Below are positions 9,601 through 17,137 of a DNA stretch of 39,664 nucleotides, one piece after another; within the stretch, counting starts at the first letter, position 1, and the number at the start of each line of letters is the position of its first letter. The stretch lies in contig PAGB01000056.1 of assembly GCA_002711265.1 (NCBI GenBank), positions 11,920 through 51,583 on the forward strand, written 5' to 3'. The DNA comes from Rhodospirillaceae bacterium. Lineage in GTDB: Bacteria; Pseudomonadota; Alphaproteobacteria; UBA7985. Position numbers and translations under genes: made by a program. Under the pieces are notes generated by a model, which was given only the letters and a program-made list of their open reading frames with translations, did no database searches and was not told the origin of the DNA.

Positions 9601-10385
9601 TCCAGCGTCATCCCGTCTTCGAGCTCGAGCATGGCCCGCAAAGGCGCCAGAATATCGGCCGCGGGCAGCTTGTTGGCCCCGCGCAGGCGCAGCAGCCTGC
9701 CCCGCTCCCGCACCAGCCCGGCAATGACAGCGCGGAAGCTATCTTCGCCAAGGGCTTCGAACACCTTGGCGGAACCCGGGTCGTCGCGGGTGGCGAGGCC
9801 GATCAGGTGCCGGTCCACCGCCGTTTCGAGCAGCGCGGCGGCCTCGCCGTCGTCGAGCACGCGGAAGCCGGGCTGGACCCCGGCCTCGACCGGGAAGCGC
9901 CCGAGCAGCGACTGGGCGAAGGCGTGGATGGTCTGAATGTTGAGCCCGCCCGGCGCCTCCAGCACCCGCGCGAACAGCCGCCGTGCCAGCGCCATCTGCG
10001 CCTTATCGGGGTGCTCACCGGCGAGGCGGAACAACGCCTCGTGGAGCTTTTCGTCGCCGAGCGTCACCCAGGTTTCCAGCGCCTCGCTGACCCGGTCGGC
10101 CATCTCGGCGGCGGCGGCCTTGGTGAAGGTCAGCGCGAGGATCTGGCTGGGCTGCACGCCCTCGAGCAGCAGGGCCAGCAGGCGGTTGGTTAGCACCCGG
10201 GTCTTGCCGGTTCCGGCAGAGGCCGCCACCCAGGCCGTCACCTGCGGATCGGCTGCGCGGCGCTGGCCCTCGGTCGCCGTGCGGATCACCGCTGGCTGGT
10301 CATGACCATCGATCGCCGGATCCCAGAGCGGGGCCGACAGGCTTGCGGGGTCAGTCGTTGCCAACGCTACGGCCCTCCCACTCAT
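6618..10385 (-). CDS. addA: Double-strand break repair helicase-nuclease subunit AddA
   Basis: AddA is the UvrD-type 3'-5' helicase and nuclease subunit of AddAB, which processes DNA double-strand ends for RecA-dependent repair. With the ATG at 10383-10385 it has 1255 residues. Walker A is ASAGTGKT (residues 55-62), Walker B is LVDEAQDT, UvrD C-terminal motifs follow (MTAHGAKGLEAPVVILP, YVAMTRAEERLY), and the C-terminal RecB-type nuclease motif is WIVDYKTNRPP. The start overlaps the last 35 nt of addB, so translation is probably coupled. The open frame extends to 10445 and a TTG lies a few codons downstream (in front of ATTDPAS), so the exact start is uncertain. Confidence 0.96.
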   Translation of the reverse strand: MSGRAVALATTDPASLSAPLWDPAIDGHDQPAVIRTATEGQRRAADPQVTAWVAASAGTGKTRVLTNRLLALLLEGVQPSQILALTFTKAAAAEMADRVSEALETWVTLGDEKLHEALFRLAGEHPDKAQMALARRLFARVLEAPGGLNIQTIHAFAQSLLGRFPVEAGVQPGFRVLDDGEAAALLETAVDRHLIGLATRDDPGSAKVFEALGEDSFRAVIAGLVRERGRLLRLRGANKLPAADILAPLRAMLELEDGMTLEGLRDALIGGGQAREPVRAALRAYADWAQTTGKMRNSVNGVIFDAIEWLGLPNESARRLEWRIYNDLFLTGKDEPRILSKLLTKPFVALHPEALEALEREQQQVYALRNAMKALQQANISEALLDTAFDVLDDYETAKAARSRVDFDDLILRTIRLLTAEAGAGLWVAFKLDQGLRHVLVDEAQDTNPDQWAIVRGLTNAFYDGTDPEMGRPDEGFRTSFVVGDLKQSIYGFQRADPQVFQAMKRRFEDDVERAGHQWVAQTLNVTFRSSQPILAAVDCLFRYGDNASGLTFDGEGWPEHLSGKAGAGGLVEVWAQIEPPLKDNNAPVNLLDDDEDEESRPEVELAEILADRIARWTRGDATPGDAGWLEGRQRPMRPEDIMILMRSRSGPFISTLTQRLKTRGVRVAGADRLKLHEEIAVRDLIVLTEYLLQPADDLALATVLRSPLCGISETRLFDWAHHRGSGETLETAIVKAADAGSGEAQAVLGLIRTLRGQLASSPHSFFSFLLNRLGGSEKFSARLGPQGTDALREFLRAALSYERANTPTLPGFLGWLRKAEIEVKRDQDATDGGVRIMTAHGAKGLEAPVVILPQTHRRTDDTSRDRLRWWDPEPAEDGAFNFDARPLPYWKPSEADRPHQTETLERVEKQRVMEEERRLLYVAMTRAEERLYITGWKTQKQGKDKDKAAGTSAAPSWYDQVKEAFEAAGPATGIERLTAVEGEKAAPLFRLYSPHQPAPEARDDGNQKAEDAPSLTRGRVGLDQLAGLRAPAPEEPSPPRPFAPSQMLEDPAAPSPLASLRALGEQAGEAPAAGAPVRGHKSASPFFRGNVLHALLQRLPALPPAERESAARRYLARPALGLAGTQIDAWSEEVLAITDGEAFADLFAPESRAEVAVTGLIGHLVVSGQIDRLVEREHDVWIVDYKTNRPPPVDPDHVAASYRAQLAAYKAVLEGLYPGKPIRTFLLWTETPRLMEVAVNPDDLPPLAKVAASD

Positions 10386-13300
10386 CCTGCCGGGCGAGGT
10401 GGATGTAGTCGCCCTTGCGCACCACCCGTGCCTTGAAGGCCTCATCGGGGTTCTGATACTTGGCGATCAGCTCGAGCAGGTTGGACCAACTGTCGTTGAT
10501 TACCGCCTCGATCTCGTCCGGGCCGTCCTTCTTATTGGGCACGATCCTGATCACCCCACCAGCGTCCTTGCCGTCGACCTGCCAGTATTCGAAGCTGTGG
10601 ATCGCGGCACCGCTGTCGATGCCGTCGAAGGCACCACGCCCGATCAGCGCGCCTTCGAGCGAGAGCTGAGGGTTGTGTCCTTCGGCGACCGCCTTGCCCG
10701 TGGGGACCGAGCCGCTCTTGTAGTCGACGATATGCAGGTTGCCCTGCGCGTCGCGGTCGATGCGGTCAGCCCGGCAGCGCAGGCAGTATTCGATGCCTTC
10801 GACCTCGAAGCGGTGCTCAACATCCTGCTCGATCGCAGGGGAATGACGGCCATCGGCGCGGAGGCTCGCTTCGGTTTGGCTGAACCATGCCGCGATCTTC
10901 GCCAGCCGGGGCTGCCACAATGCTACCTGCGCGTCTGTCAGCCCGCTGGCGCGAAAACCTTCGTAGAGCGCCGTGAACACAATCGCCTCATAGTCCTCGC
11001 CGACCGGGCCGGGGTGGTCGCGCACCACGTCCTCCAGCGCTTGGTGGATGACAGTGCCGCGCAGGGCCGCGTCGACCCGCCCCCCGATGGGGTCGAGCGG
11101 GCGCAGGCGCAGACTGTGCTTGACGTAGATTTCGTAGGGATTCTTGAGCCAGCGCTCGATGGCAGTGACGGAAAACGCGGTCGGTCGCGCGGAGAGCGGT
11201 GGCCGGGGCCGGGGCGGGCGGGCGCCACGGGGCTGGTCGGCGGCGTCGATGCTCTGGGCGGCGGCTTCGAAACACAGCCCTGGCGGGTCGAGCACTGCCG
11301 TGGACTTGGTAATTTTGAGGAAGGCGAGCAAGCGCTTGATGAAGCGCGAAGGGACCGTCGCGCCACCATCGACGAGCCCGGCCCGGGTCAGGATCACCTC
11401 GGCCCGGCCAAAAGCCTGACAGAAATCGTGGGCAGACAGGCCGATGCGCCTCTCGACCGATGGCAGCCCGAATTCGCGTCGCATTGGGCGGGACATCCAC
11501 GGACCGGGCTGGGTTTCCGCTGGCCAGGTGCCTTCGTTCAGGCCGCCGAGGATGATGCGGTCGACGCTGGTCAAGCGGGCCTCGATCCCGCCGAGGATCA
11601 GCACCCGGGGGTGACCGAGGAAGGGGGACCGCAGGGTCACGCCCTGCACCGCGCGGTCGAGCAGCGCAGCAAAGGTCGGCAGCGGCAGCGGGCGTTCGGC
11701 CAGCGGGCCTTCGGCGGCGGATGCGCCCTCGGCGCGCGCGGCACTCAGGCCGCGCTCGGTCAGCGCCTGCGCCCATTCATTGACGAAGGCGACCATGGCT
11801 TCCGACCCGTTCTGCGTCCAGGCGACCGACCCCACGGCCTCATCCGGGCTCTGGGTCAGGGCCTCGACACACTCCATGGTGGCCAGCAGCCAGTCAAAGG
11901 CGGTCCAGCATGGGTCGTCATTGGGCCGTTCAGCCGTCTCCCGCAGCGCGCGCGTGGCCGCCGCCACACGGTCGAGCACAGCATGAGCCTGTGGCGCGCC
12001 GGGCTGGGACGGGTTGGCGCGCAACCAGTCCTGCAGGGGGGTCAGGCCCTGCCCCGAGGCCGTACGGCGCAGGACTTCGAGGTCGAGGAAGGCCCGACCC
12101 CGCTGCCGCGTCGCCTCGTCCAGCCCGAGCAGGCACAGCGGGTGATGCAGCAGCGCCAGCAGGTCGAAGTGGTCGATCCGCGAGCTGACCAGATCGAGCA
12201 CGATCCGGGCGAATTTAAAGGTCGGGGTCTCGTGCAGTTGCAGACCGGCGGAGTCATCTGGTTCGATCCCCCAGCGCTGCAGATGCCCGCGCACGCGGGT
12301 CGCCAGCATCCGGTCAGGTGTCACCAGCGCCGAGACAAAGGCCGGCCGGTCCAGCCCGTCCCGCAGGGCCAGCGCGATGGTCTTGGCCTCGGTGTCGTCG
12401 TCGTCGAGCTCGTACAGCGTCACCTGCTCGAAGGCCGCAGCGATGGCCTCCGGCGACAGCGTCGGGTCAGCTTCACAGCGCCAGCCCTCGGTTTCACTCG
12501 CAGTCATCTCCGGAGGCAGCATGGCGCGGGAGAGCAGGCGCGTCCGTCCCTCACGTTCCCCCGCGCCGGACCAAGGCCAGCGCTGGACGTCACCGGTGTC
12601 CCGGTCACAGGCCTGCAGAAGTTCGGTAAAACCGTGCTGGGGATGGGTCACCTCAAGGCCGATTTCCCGCCACGCGTCCAGGCTCAGATCCTCGTCCAGC
12701 CCGGGCAGCACCACGGCCCCCTGCGGCAGCGCCAGCACCGCCGCGAGCAAATCCCGGGTGGAAGGAATGGAACCTGTGGAGCCAGCCGCGATCACCGGGC
12801 CGCTTGGGGCGGCGAGCCGCCACTGTTTGATCTGGTTCTCGACAGAACGACACCGACGGGCAGCAGCCGAAATCAGCCCGGCATCGGCTTCGATTCCCGG
12901 CCAGACATCGTAGAGGATGGATAGGAACAGCAGCGATTTCTGCCAGTGATCAGCGAGGTCTTCGTTCTGGACCAGCTCGGGCAGGCGGTCGGGGCGGATG
13001 CCCTCCGTCTCGATCTGGTCCATGAGCCGCGCCAGCTCCTGCGCCAAGGCCATGACATGATCGGGCGGCAACGACTGATCCTTGTAGGCGACCAGTTCCG
13101 CCAGCACGGCTTCGCGCCGCAGCTTGGGCCAGGCGTCGGGCAGGTCGAGGTCCGCGTCGGGCAGCGCCTCGGGGTCGATGCCCCCGGCGATGGACTCGCC
13201 CACCGCGTCTTCGTCGGACAGGTCGCCCATTGGCACCAGCCGGGGCAGCAGCAGGGCCTCACCCTCGCGCAGTCGCAGGAAGGTCGTCTGCAGGCTCCGG

Positions 13301-13428
13301 CAGGCCCGGCGGTTGGGCAGCAGTATCAGGGCATCGGCGAGGTCCAGATCGGCTTCGAGCAGGCCCCGCGCAAGGGTCATGCCGAAGTCATCTTGGGATG
13401 GGATATTGTACAAGCCCCTGATTTTCAT
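10351..13428 (-). CDS. addB: Double-strand break repair protein AddB
   Basis: AddB is the second subunit of AddAB. The 1025-residue protein has an inactivated helicase-like body (LILLPNRRACRSLQ in place of a clear Walker A), the conserved GGLNEGTWP segment, and a C-terminal PD-(D/E)xK nuclease with IVDYKSGS. The length fits the alphaproteobacterial type. The ATG at 13426-13428 overlaps the tsaE stop (ATGA), which fixes the start (MKIRGLYNIPSQD); an upstream GTG at 13458 would sit inside tsaE. AddA follows with a 35-nt overlap. A long open frame on the opposite strand here is a GC-rich shadow. Confidence 0.95.
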   Translation of the reverse strand: MKIRGLYNIPSQDDFGMTLARGLLEADLDLADALILLPNRRACRSLQTTFLRLREGEALLLPRLVPMGDLSDEDAVGESIAGGIDPEALPDADLDLPDAWPKLRREAVLAELVAYKDQSLPPDHVMALAQELARLMDQIETEGIRPDRLPELVQNEDLADHWQKSLLFLSILYDVWPGIEADAGLISAAARRCRSVENQIKQWRLAAPSGPVIAAGSTGSIPSTRDLLAAVLALPQGAVVLPGLDEDLSLDAWREIGLEVTHPQHGFTELLQACDRDTGDVQRWPWSGAGEREGRTRLLSRAMLPPEMTASETEGWRCEADPTLSPEAIAAAFEQVTLYELDDDDTEAKTIALALRDGLDRPAFVSALVTPDRMLATRVRGHLQRWGIEPDDSAGLQLHETPTFKFARIVLDLVSSRIDHFDLLALLHHPLCLLGLDEATRQRGRAFLDLEVLRRTASGQGLTPLQDWLRANPSQPGAPQAHAVLDRVAAATRALRETAERPNDDPCWTAFDWLLATMECVEALTQSPDEAVGSVAWTQNGSEAMVAFVNEWAQALTERGLSAARAEGASAAEGPLAERPLPLPTFAALLDRAVQGVTLRSPFLGHPRVLILGGIEARLTSVDRIILGGLNEGTWPAETQPGPWMSRPMRREFGLPSVERRIGLSAHDFCQAFGRAEVILTRAGLVDGGATVPSRFIKRLLAFLKITKSTAVLDPPGLCFEAAAQSIDAADQPRGARPPRPRPPLSARPTAFSVTAIERWLKNPYEIYVKHSLRLRPLDPIGGRVDAALRGTVIHQALEDVVRDHPGPVGEDYEAIVFTALYEGFRASGLTDAQVALWQPRLAKIAAWFSQTEASLRADGRHSPAIEQDVEHRFEVEGIEYCLRCRADRIDRDAQGNLHIVDYKSGSVPTGKAVAEGHNPQLSLEGALIGRGAFDGIDSGAAIHSFEYWQVDGKDAGGVIRIVPNKKDGPDEIEAVINDSWSNLLELIAKYQNPDEAFKARVVRKGDYIHLARQDEWEGRSVGND

Positions 13429-13910
13429 GAGAAAATTGGCTCCAAACGCGGCGCCCACGCGAGCGCGCCAACCCCGTGCAACTGCCGCTGCTCTTCCCTT
13501 GCGCCGGTGGCTTCAAGCCGGATTTCCAGCGCCTCAGGCGGCCGGAGCGGCCCGAGCCGATCGGGCCATTCCACGAGGGTCACGCCGTCGGCGCGCGCGT
13601 CGTCCCAGCCCAGATCGAAGACCTCTTCGGCCTCCCCCAGCCGGTAAAGATCGAAGTGGGTCAGGGCGAAGTCCGGCAGGTCGTAGCTCTGGCTGAGGGT
13701 AAAGGTCGGGCTGGGCACGATCAGATCGGGGTCCCCGGCGAGTGACCGGATCAACGCGCGGGCAAAGGCGGTCTTGCCTGCCCCCAAATCCCCCTGCAGC
13801 AGCACGCAGTCGCCAGACGCCAGAACCTGCCCCACAGCCGTAGCGATGCGGCCGGTCTCTGCCTCGGTGGCTACCGTAATTCGGAAAAGGTCATGCTGTG
13901 ACTCGCCCAT
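13425..13910 (-). CDS. tsaE: tRNA threonylcarbamoyladenosine biosynthesis ATPase TsaE
   Basis: TsaE is the small P-loop ATPase that supports the TsaBD complex in making t6A37 on tRNAs that read ANN codons. The 161-residue product shows GDLGAGKT (residues 40-47), the SPTFTLSQSYDL segment and the LTHFDLYRL segment, all diagnostic. The ATG at 13908-13910 is preferred over an in-frame TTG three codons upstream. The stop overlaps the addB start by four bases. In many Alphaproteobacteria tsaE is separated from addB by a sugar-kinase and nucleotidyltransferase pair; none is present here. Confidence 0.93.
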   Translation of the reverse strand: MGESQHDLFRITVATEAETGRIATAVGQVLASGDCVLLQGDLGAGKTAFARALIRSLAGDPDLIVPSPTFTLSQSYDLPDFALTHFDLYRLGEAEEVFDLGWDDARADGVTLVEWPDRLGPLRPPEALEIRLEATGAREEQRQLHGVGALAWAPRLEPIFS

Positions 13911-13948
13911 GGCCGGCAAGCTTGCACGAGAACATTATGAGTACAAGG

Positions 13949-13966
13949 GCCATCGCGAGCGATGGC
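13949..13966. terminator. 8-bp perfect inverted repeat between the SH3-like gene and tsaE
   Basis: GCCATCGC and GCGATGGC face each other with a GA centre. The repeat starts 8 nt past the stop of the SH3-like gene on the minus strand. There is no T-run after it, so as an intrinsic terminator it would be weak; it could equally be a binding palindrome upstream of tsaE. Confidence 0.35.
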
Positions 13967-13973
13967 GGGGAAA

Positions 13974-14501
13974 TCAGTTGATTTCTTCGCCTGCGTAGAC
14001 GCCGTAGATCACCGAAGTGGGCAGCCAGCCGGTCAGGTTCTCAACCTGCACCTGACACCAGTAGTCCTTACAGGTCTTCAGATGCACCACCACGTCCTCT
14101 TTGATGTAGGCGAGTACGTTCGAATCCTGCGTGCTGCCCCGGAACAGCGGGGTCATATCGGCCTGCACCATGCCAGTGCGGTGATTGGCCAGCACGGAGC
14201 GCCCCATCCAGCCAAGAGTGCCATCGCGGTCGCGCACGCGACGCCAGTTGCCGAATTCAGCCACAACTTCGATCGGCATGTACTGGCGCTGATAGACCCA
14301 CTCGATCGCGTGAGTCTTGGTTGGACCACGGCGGAGGTAGGCGTCTTCGTCTTTGAGGGAAACCCAGCGCGGCAGCACCTCGCCCGTCACCCGGCCGACG
14401 CTCTGCGACTGGGACTGAGCAACGGGTGCAAGCGCCATCACAGCGCCGAGCAGCACCAGAGAAATCGAAAGAAGCCAAGTCAGGCGCCGCAGGGTGGGCA
14501 T
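13974..14501 (-). CDS. Exported SH3-like domain protein
   Basis: A 175-residue protein with a clear signal peptide: a basic start (MPTLRRLTW), a hydrophobic core (LLSISLVLLGAVMALA) and a likely cleavage after VAQSQS or nearby. The mature part has two SH3-like repeats: one with AYLRRGPTKTHAIEWVY and WRRVRDRDGTLGWM, the other with PLFRGSTQDSNVLAYI and WCQVQVENLTGWLP. This is the bacterial SH3 type of the DUF1058 kind seen in Alphaproteobacteria, with a presumed periplasmic role, perhaps with the cell wall. The ATG at 14499-14501 is chosen because it directly precedes the signal peptide; an upstream GTG at 14540 is less likely. No specific function can be given. Confidence 0.85.
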   Translation of the reverse strand: MPTLRRLTWLLSISLVLLGAVMALAPVAQSQSQSVGRVTGEVLPRWVSLKDEDAYLRRGPTKTHAIEWVYQRQYMPIEVVAEFGNWRRVRDRDGTLGWMGRSVLANHRTGMVQADMTPLFRGSTQDSNVLAYIKEDVVVHLKTCKDYWCQVQVENLTGWLPTSVIYGVYAGEEIN

Positions 14502-14716
14502 GGAATTTCCCACCCGACGGCTGGAACCACTGAGTAGCACGGTAATGAGTCCGTCAAATCACGTATAAAAATGTTGTGCCGGTGCGTTAAATCCCGCGCA
14601 GATGAAATTTCGCGGTGCCCCAACACCCCATCTATGACCAACAGAATCTATATATTCAAGCGTTTTAGCCGATTTTCTTGATAAATCGCTTTCAGGACTG
14701 TTTCAAAGGGTCCGAA
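14502..14716 (-). promoter_or_regulatory. AT-rich intergenic region, probable promoter of the SH3-like gene
   Basis: The 215 bases between the ThiF-like gene and the SH3-like gene are clearly richer in A and T than the coding sequence around them, with several TATA-like clusters on the minus strand near 14560-14575 and 14645-14665. I could not settle on a single -35/-10 pair. No terminator hairpin with a T-run was seen after the ThiF-like stop. Confidence 0.4.
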
Positions 14717-15481
14717 CTACACTTGAAGGCGCATAATGCGCAGCGGCCAGGTGGAAATCAGCTGTGCGGCGGGCCGTTGATCCGTGACCAACCACTGCAC
14801 AGCCGCGTGGGCGGCGAGCTGTCCCATCAGCATTGACGCGGTCGCCAGCACACCGACATCGGCGCAAGATTGCTCAGGCGGTGGGCCTTCTGGGAAAAGG
14901 CTGCTGTAGCGCGGCGAGTCGCGGTCGAGGCACAGCAGCTGACCCTCGGTCCCGGTTACCGATGCCGCGATCAGCCGGTCACCACCAGATGCGGTTTGCC
15001 CCCTGCTTTGGCACCAGTCGGCGACCACCACGCGGGTGTCGAAGTTATCGCTGCCGTCGATGACCAGATCGTAGCGGCTCAGCAGCCGCTCGGCAGTTCC
15101 GGCGCGAACCGGGTCAAGGGCCACCGTCACCGACAGCCCGGGGCTGGCCTCTTCCAGCACTTCGGCGGCAACCAGCGCCTTGGGCCGGCCGACATCGGCC
15201 GCACGGAACAGCATCTGACGCGGCAGGTTGGACAGCGATACCGTATCGGGGTCGATCAGCCCGAGCGTGCCGATCCCGCACTGGGCCAGCGCCTGCGCCG
15301 CCGGGCAGCCGATGCCCCCCAGCCCGACGAGCGCGACCCGCGCCTGCGACAGCCGCAGTTGCCCGCGTGCGCCGATTTCCGGCAGCACCAGATGCCGGGC
15401 AAAGCGCTCGAGTTCAGCGTCGCTGAAGTGGCTCAGCGCCTCGTCTTCATCGATGGGGAGGTCGGGCCGGTCCTCAGACAC
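14717..15481 (-). CDS. HesA/MoeB/ThiF-family E1-like adenylyltransferase homologue
   Basis: A 254-residue E1-like protein. It has the nucleotide-binding loop [15 protein letters not shown], the [16 protein letters not shown] stretch and DGSDNFDTR, as in enzymes that adenylate the C-terminus of small sulfur-carrier proteins (MoaD, ThiS). The CADVGVL cysteine near the catalytic loop is present. The two CxxC zinc pairs of MoeB are not: the first is replaced by YSSLFP and the C-terminus has none. The start is a GTG at 15479-15481 overlapping the dut stop by 8 nt. No ThiS, MoaD or rhodanese gene is adjacent, so the substrate is unknown. Confidence 0.88.
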   Translation of the reverse strand: MSEDRPDLPIDEDEALSHFSDAELERFARHLVLPEIGARGQLRLSQARVALVGLGGIGCPAAQALAQCGIGTLGLIDPDTVSLSNLPRQMLFRAADVGRPKALVAAEVLEEASPGLSVTVALDPVRAGTAERLLSRYDLVIDGSDNFDTRVVVADWCQSRGQTASGGDRLIAASVTGTEGQLLCLDRDSPRYSSLFPEGPPPEQSCADVGVLATASMLMGQLAAHAAVQWLVTDQRPAAQLISTWPLRIMRLQV

Positions 15482-15932
15482 CGGTTGACCCGAAGCCGCC
15501 TGCCCCGCGCTCAGTCTCGCTGAGGTCGGTCACCTCGTCGAAGCCGGCCTGTGCCACCGGGGCGATGACCAGCTGGGCGATGCGCATCCCGCGCTCGACG
15601 GTAAAGGCTTCGTCGCCGAGGTTGATCAGCGGCACCCGCACTTCGCCGCGATAGTCGCTGTCGATGGTGCCCGGCGCGTTGAGGACGGTGATCCCGTTCT
15701 TGACCGCGAGGCCGGAGCGGGGGCGCACCTGTGCCTCGTACCCTGTCGGAAGGGCCATGGCGAAGCCGGCCGGGATCAGGGCCCGCTGGCCAGGCTCCAG
15801 CCGCAGCGGCGCATCGACGGCGGCACGGATATCGGCGCCGGCCGAACCGGCGGTTTCGTAGTGGGGCAGCGCGAGTTCAGCGCCGTTGTCCAGCCGCTTG
15901 AGCGGCACGATGACGGGAGGGGATGCGGTCAT
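15474..15932 (-). CDS. dut: Deoxyuridine 5'-triphosphate nucleotidohydrolase (dUTPase)
   Basis: Dut hydrolyses dUTP to dUMP and pyrophosphate, keeping uracil out of DNA and supplying dTMP synthesis. The 152-residue protein matches the trimeric family in length and shows the motifs in order: [35 protein letters not shown] and the C-terminal [10 protein letters not shown] that closes over the active site. The ATG (15930-15932) overlaps the coaBC stop by four bases; the stop overlaps the next gene by 8 nt. The coaBC-dut pairing is widespread. Confidence 0.97.
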   Translation of the reverse strand: MTASPPVIVPLKRLDNGAELALPHYETAGSAGADIRAAVDAPLRLEPGQRALIPAGFAMALPTGYEAQVRPRSGLAVKNGITVLNAPGTIDSDYRGEVRVPLINLGDEAFTVERGMRIAQLVIAPVAQAGFDEVTDLSETERGAGGFGSTGV

Positions 15933-17134
15933 GGCTCCAGCGCCTCCACGATGCGTGCGACCAGACGGGCAGCGACCTGCGACTTGCTCAGTTCGGGCCA
16001 GGTGTCCACGGCGTCGGCCCCGTCGCCGGTGACCAGCGTGACGGCGTTGTTCGCGGCGCCGAAGACTGCGCCGCCGGAAACGTCGTTGGCGAGGATCCAG
16101 TCGACCTGCTTTTTCTGGCGCTTGGCGCGGGCATTTTCGACGAGGTTCTCGGTTTCGGCGGCAAAGCCCACAACAAGACCGGGGCGCGGGTTGCCCTGCG
16201 CGATGGTGGCGAGGATATCGGGATTCTTGACGAAACGCAGTTCGAGTTCGTCGCGATCCGCTTGCTTCTTCAGCTTCTCGGGCGCGGCGTCCTTGAGCTT
16301 CCAGTCCGCAACCGCCGCGGCAAAGACAGCGATATCGGCCGGGAGCGCGGCCTGCGCAGCGGCGAGCATATCGTCGGCGGTCTCGACCCGCTGGACGTGT
16401 ACGCCGACCGGCGGCGGCAGGGACACCGGCCCGGTGACGAGGGTGACATCAGCCCCTGCGGCGGCAAGGGCGGCGGCCACGGCCTGCCCCTGCTGCCCCG
16501 AAGAGCGGTTGGCCATGACCCGCACCGGGTCGACCGGCTCGTGGGTCGGGCCGGACGTGACCAGCGCACGCTTCCCGGCAAGCGGTTTGGGCGCAAAGAA
16601 GGCTTCAGCGAGCGCCACGAGGTCTTCGGGTTCGGTCAGGCGGCCCGAGCCGATCTCGCCGCAGGCCATGTCTCCATCGGCCGGACCCCAGACGTGGACG
16701 CCGCGCGCCATCAGGGCGTGGACGTTGGCCTGCGTCGCCGGGTTGGCCCACATGACCGGGTTCATCGAGGGCGCAATGGCCACCGGGCCGTCGGCCGCGA
16801 GCAGCGTGGTCGAGGCCAGATCGTCGGCCAGCCCGGCCGCCATCCGGCCGATCAGGTCGGCACTGGCCGGAGCCACGAGGATTAGGTCGGCCTCCCGCGC
16901 CAGCCGGATATGCCCCATCTCGGACTCGTCCTTGAGGCTGAACAGGTCTTGATAGACCGGGTGTTCGGCCAGCCCAGCGAGGGTCAGCGGGGTGATGAAC
17001 TGCGCACCGCCCTTGGTCAGGATCGGCACCACGGTGGCGCCGGCGTCCTTGAGCCGCCGGACCAGCACCGCGGCCTTGTAGGCTGCGATCCCGCCGGAGA
17101 CGATCAGCAGTATCTGCTTGCCCGCCAGTGCCAT
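15929..17134 (-). CDS. coaBC: Bifunctional phosphopantothenoylcysteine decarboxylase / phosphopantothenate-cysteine ligase
   Basis: CoaBC carries out two steps of coenzyme A synthesis: CTP-dependent joining of cysteine to 4'-phosphopantothenate and FMN-dependent decarboxylation. In the 401-residue protein, the CoaC half shows His75 (MGHIRLA), Asn125 (PSMNPVMW) and Cys158 ([11 protein letters not shown]), the catalytic trio of the family. The CoaB half starts near residue 185 with [22 protein letters not shown]-like sequence and contains the AAVADW motif. It lies 3 nt after ubiB and overlaps dut. Confidence 0.97.
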   Translation of the reverse strand: MALAGKQILLIVSGGIAAYKAAVLVRRLKDAGATVVPILTKGGAQFITPLTLAGLAEHPVYQDLFSLKDESEMGHIRLAREADLILVAPASADLIGRMAAGLADDLASTTLLAADGPVAIAPSMNPVMWANPATQANVHALMARGVHVWGPADGDMACGEIGSGRLTEPEDLVALAEAFFAPKPLAGKRALVTSGPTHEPVDPVRVMANRSSGQQGQAVAAALAAAGADVTLVTGPVSLPPPVGVHVQRVETADDMLAAAQAALPADIAVFAAAVADWKLKDAAPEKLKKQADRDELELRFVKNPDILATIAQGNPRPGLVVGFAAETENLVENARAKRQKKQVDWILANDVSGGAVFGAANNAVTLVTGDGADAVDTWPELSKSQVAARLVARIVEALEP

Positions 17135-17137
17135 GCC

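Noticed and set aside
10399-12924. 841-codon open frame on the plus strand opposite addB
   Set aside because: It is a high-GC shadow: its composition is that of a third-position-biased antisense frame and addB on the other strand has full family motifs.
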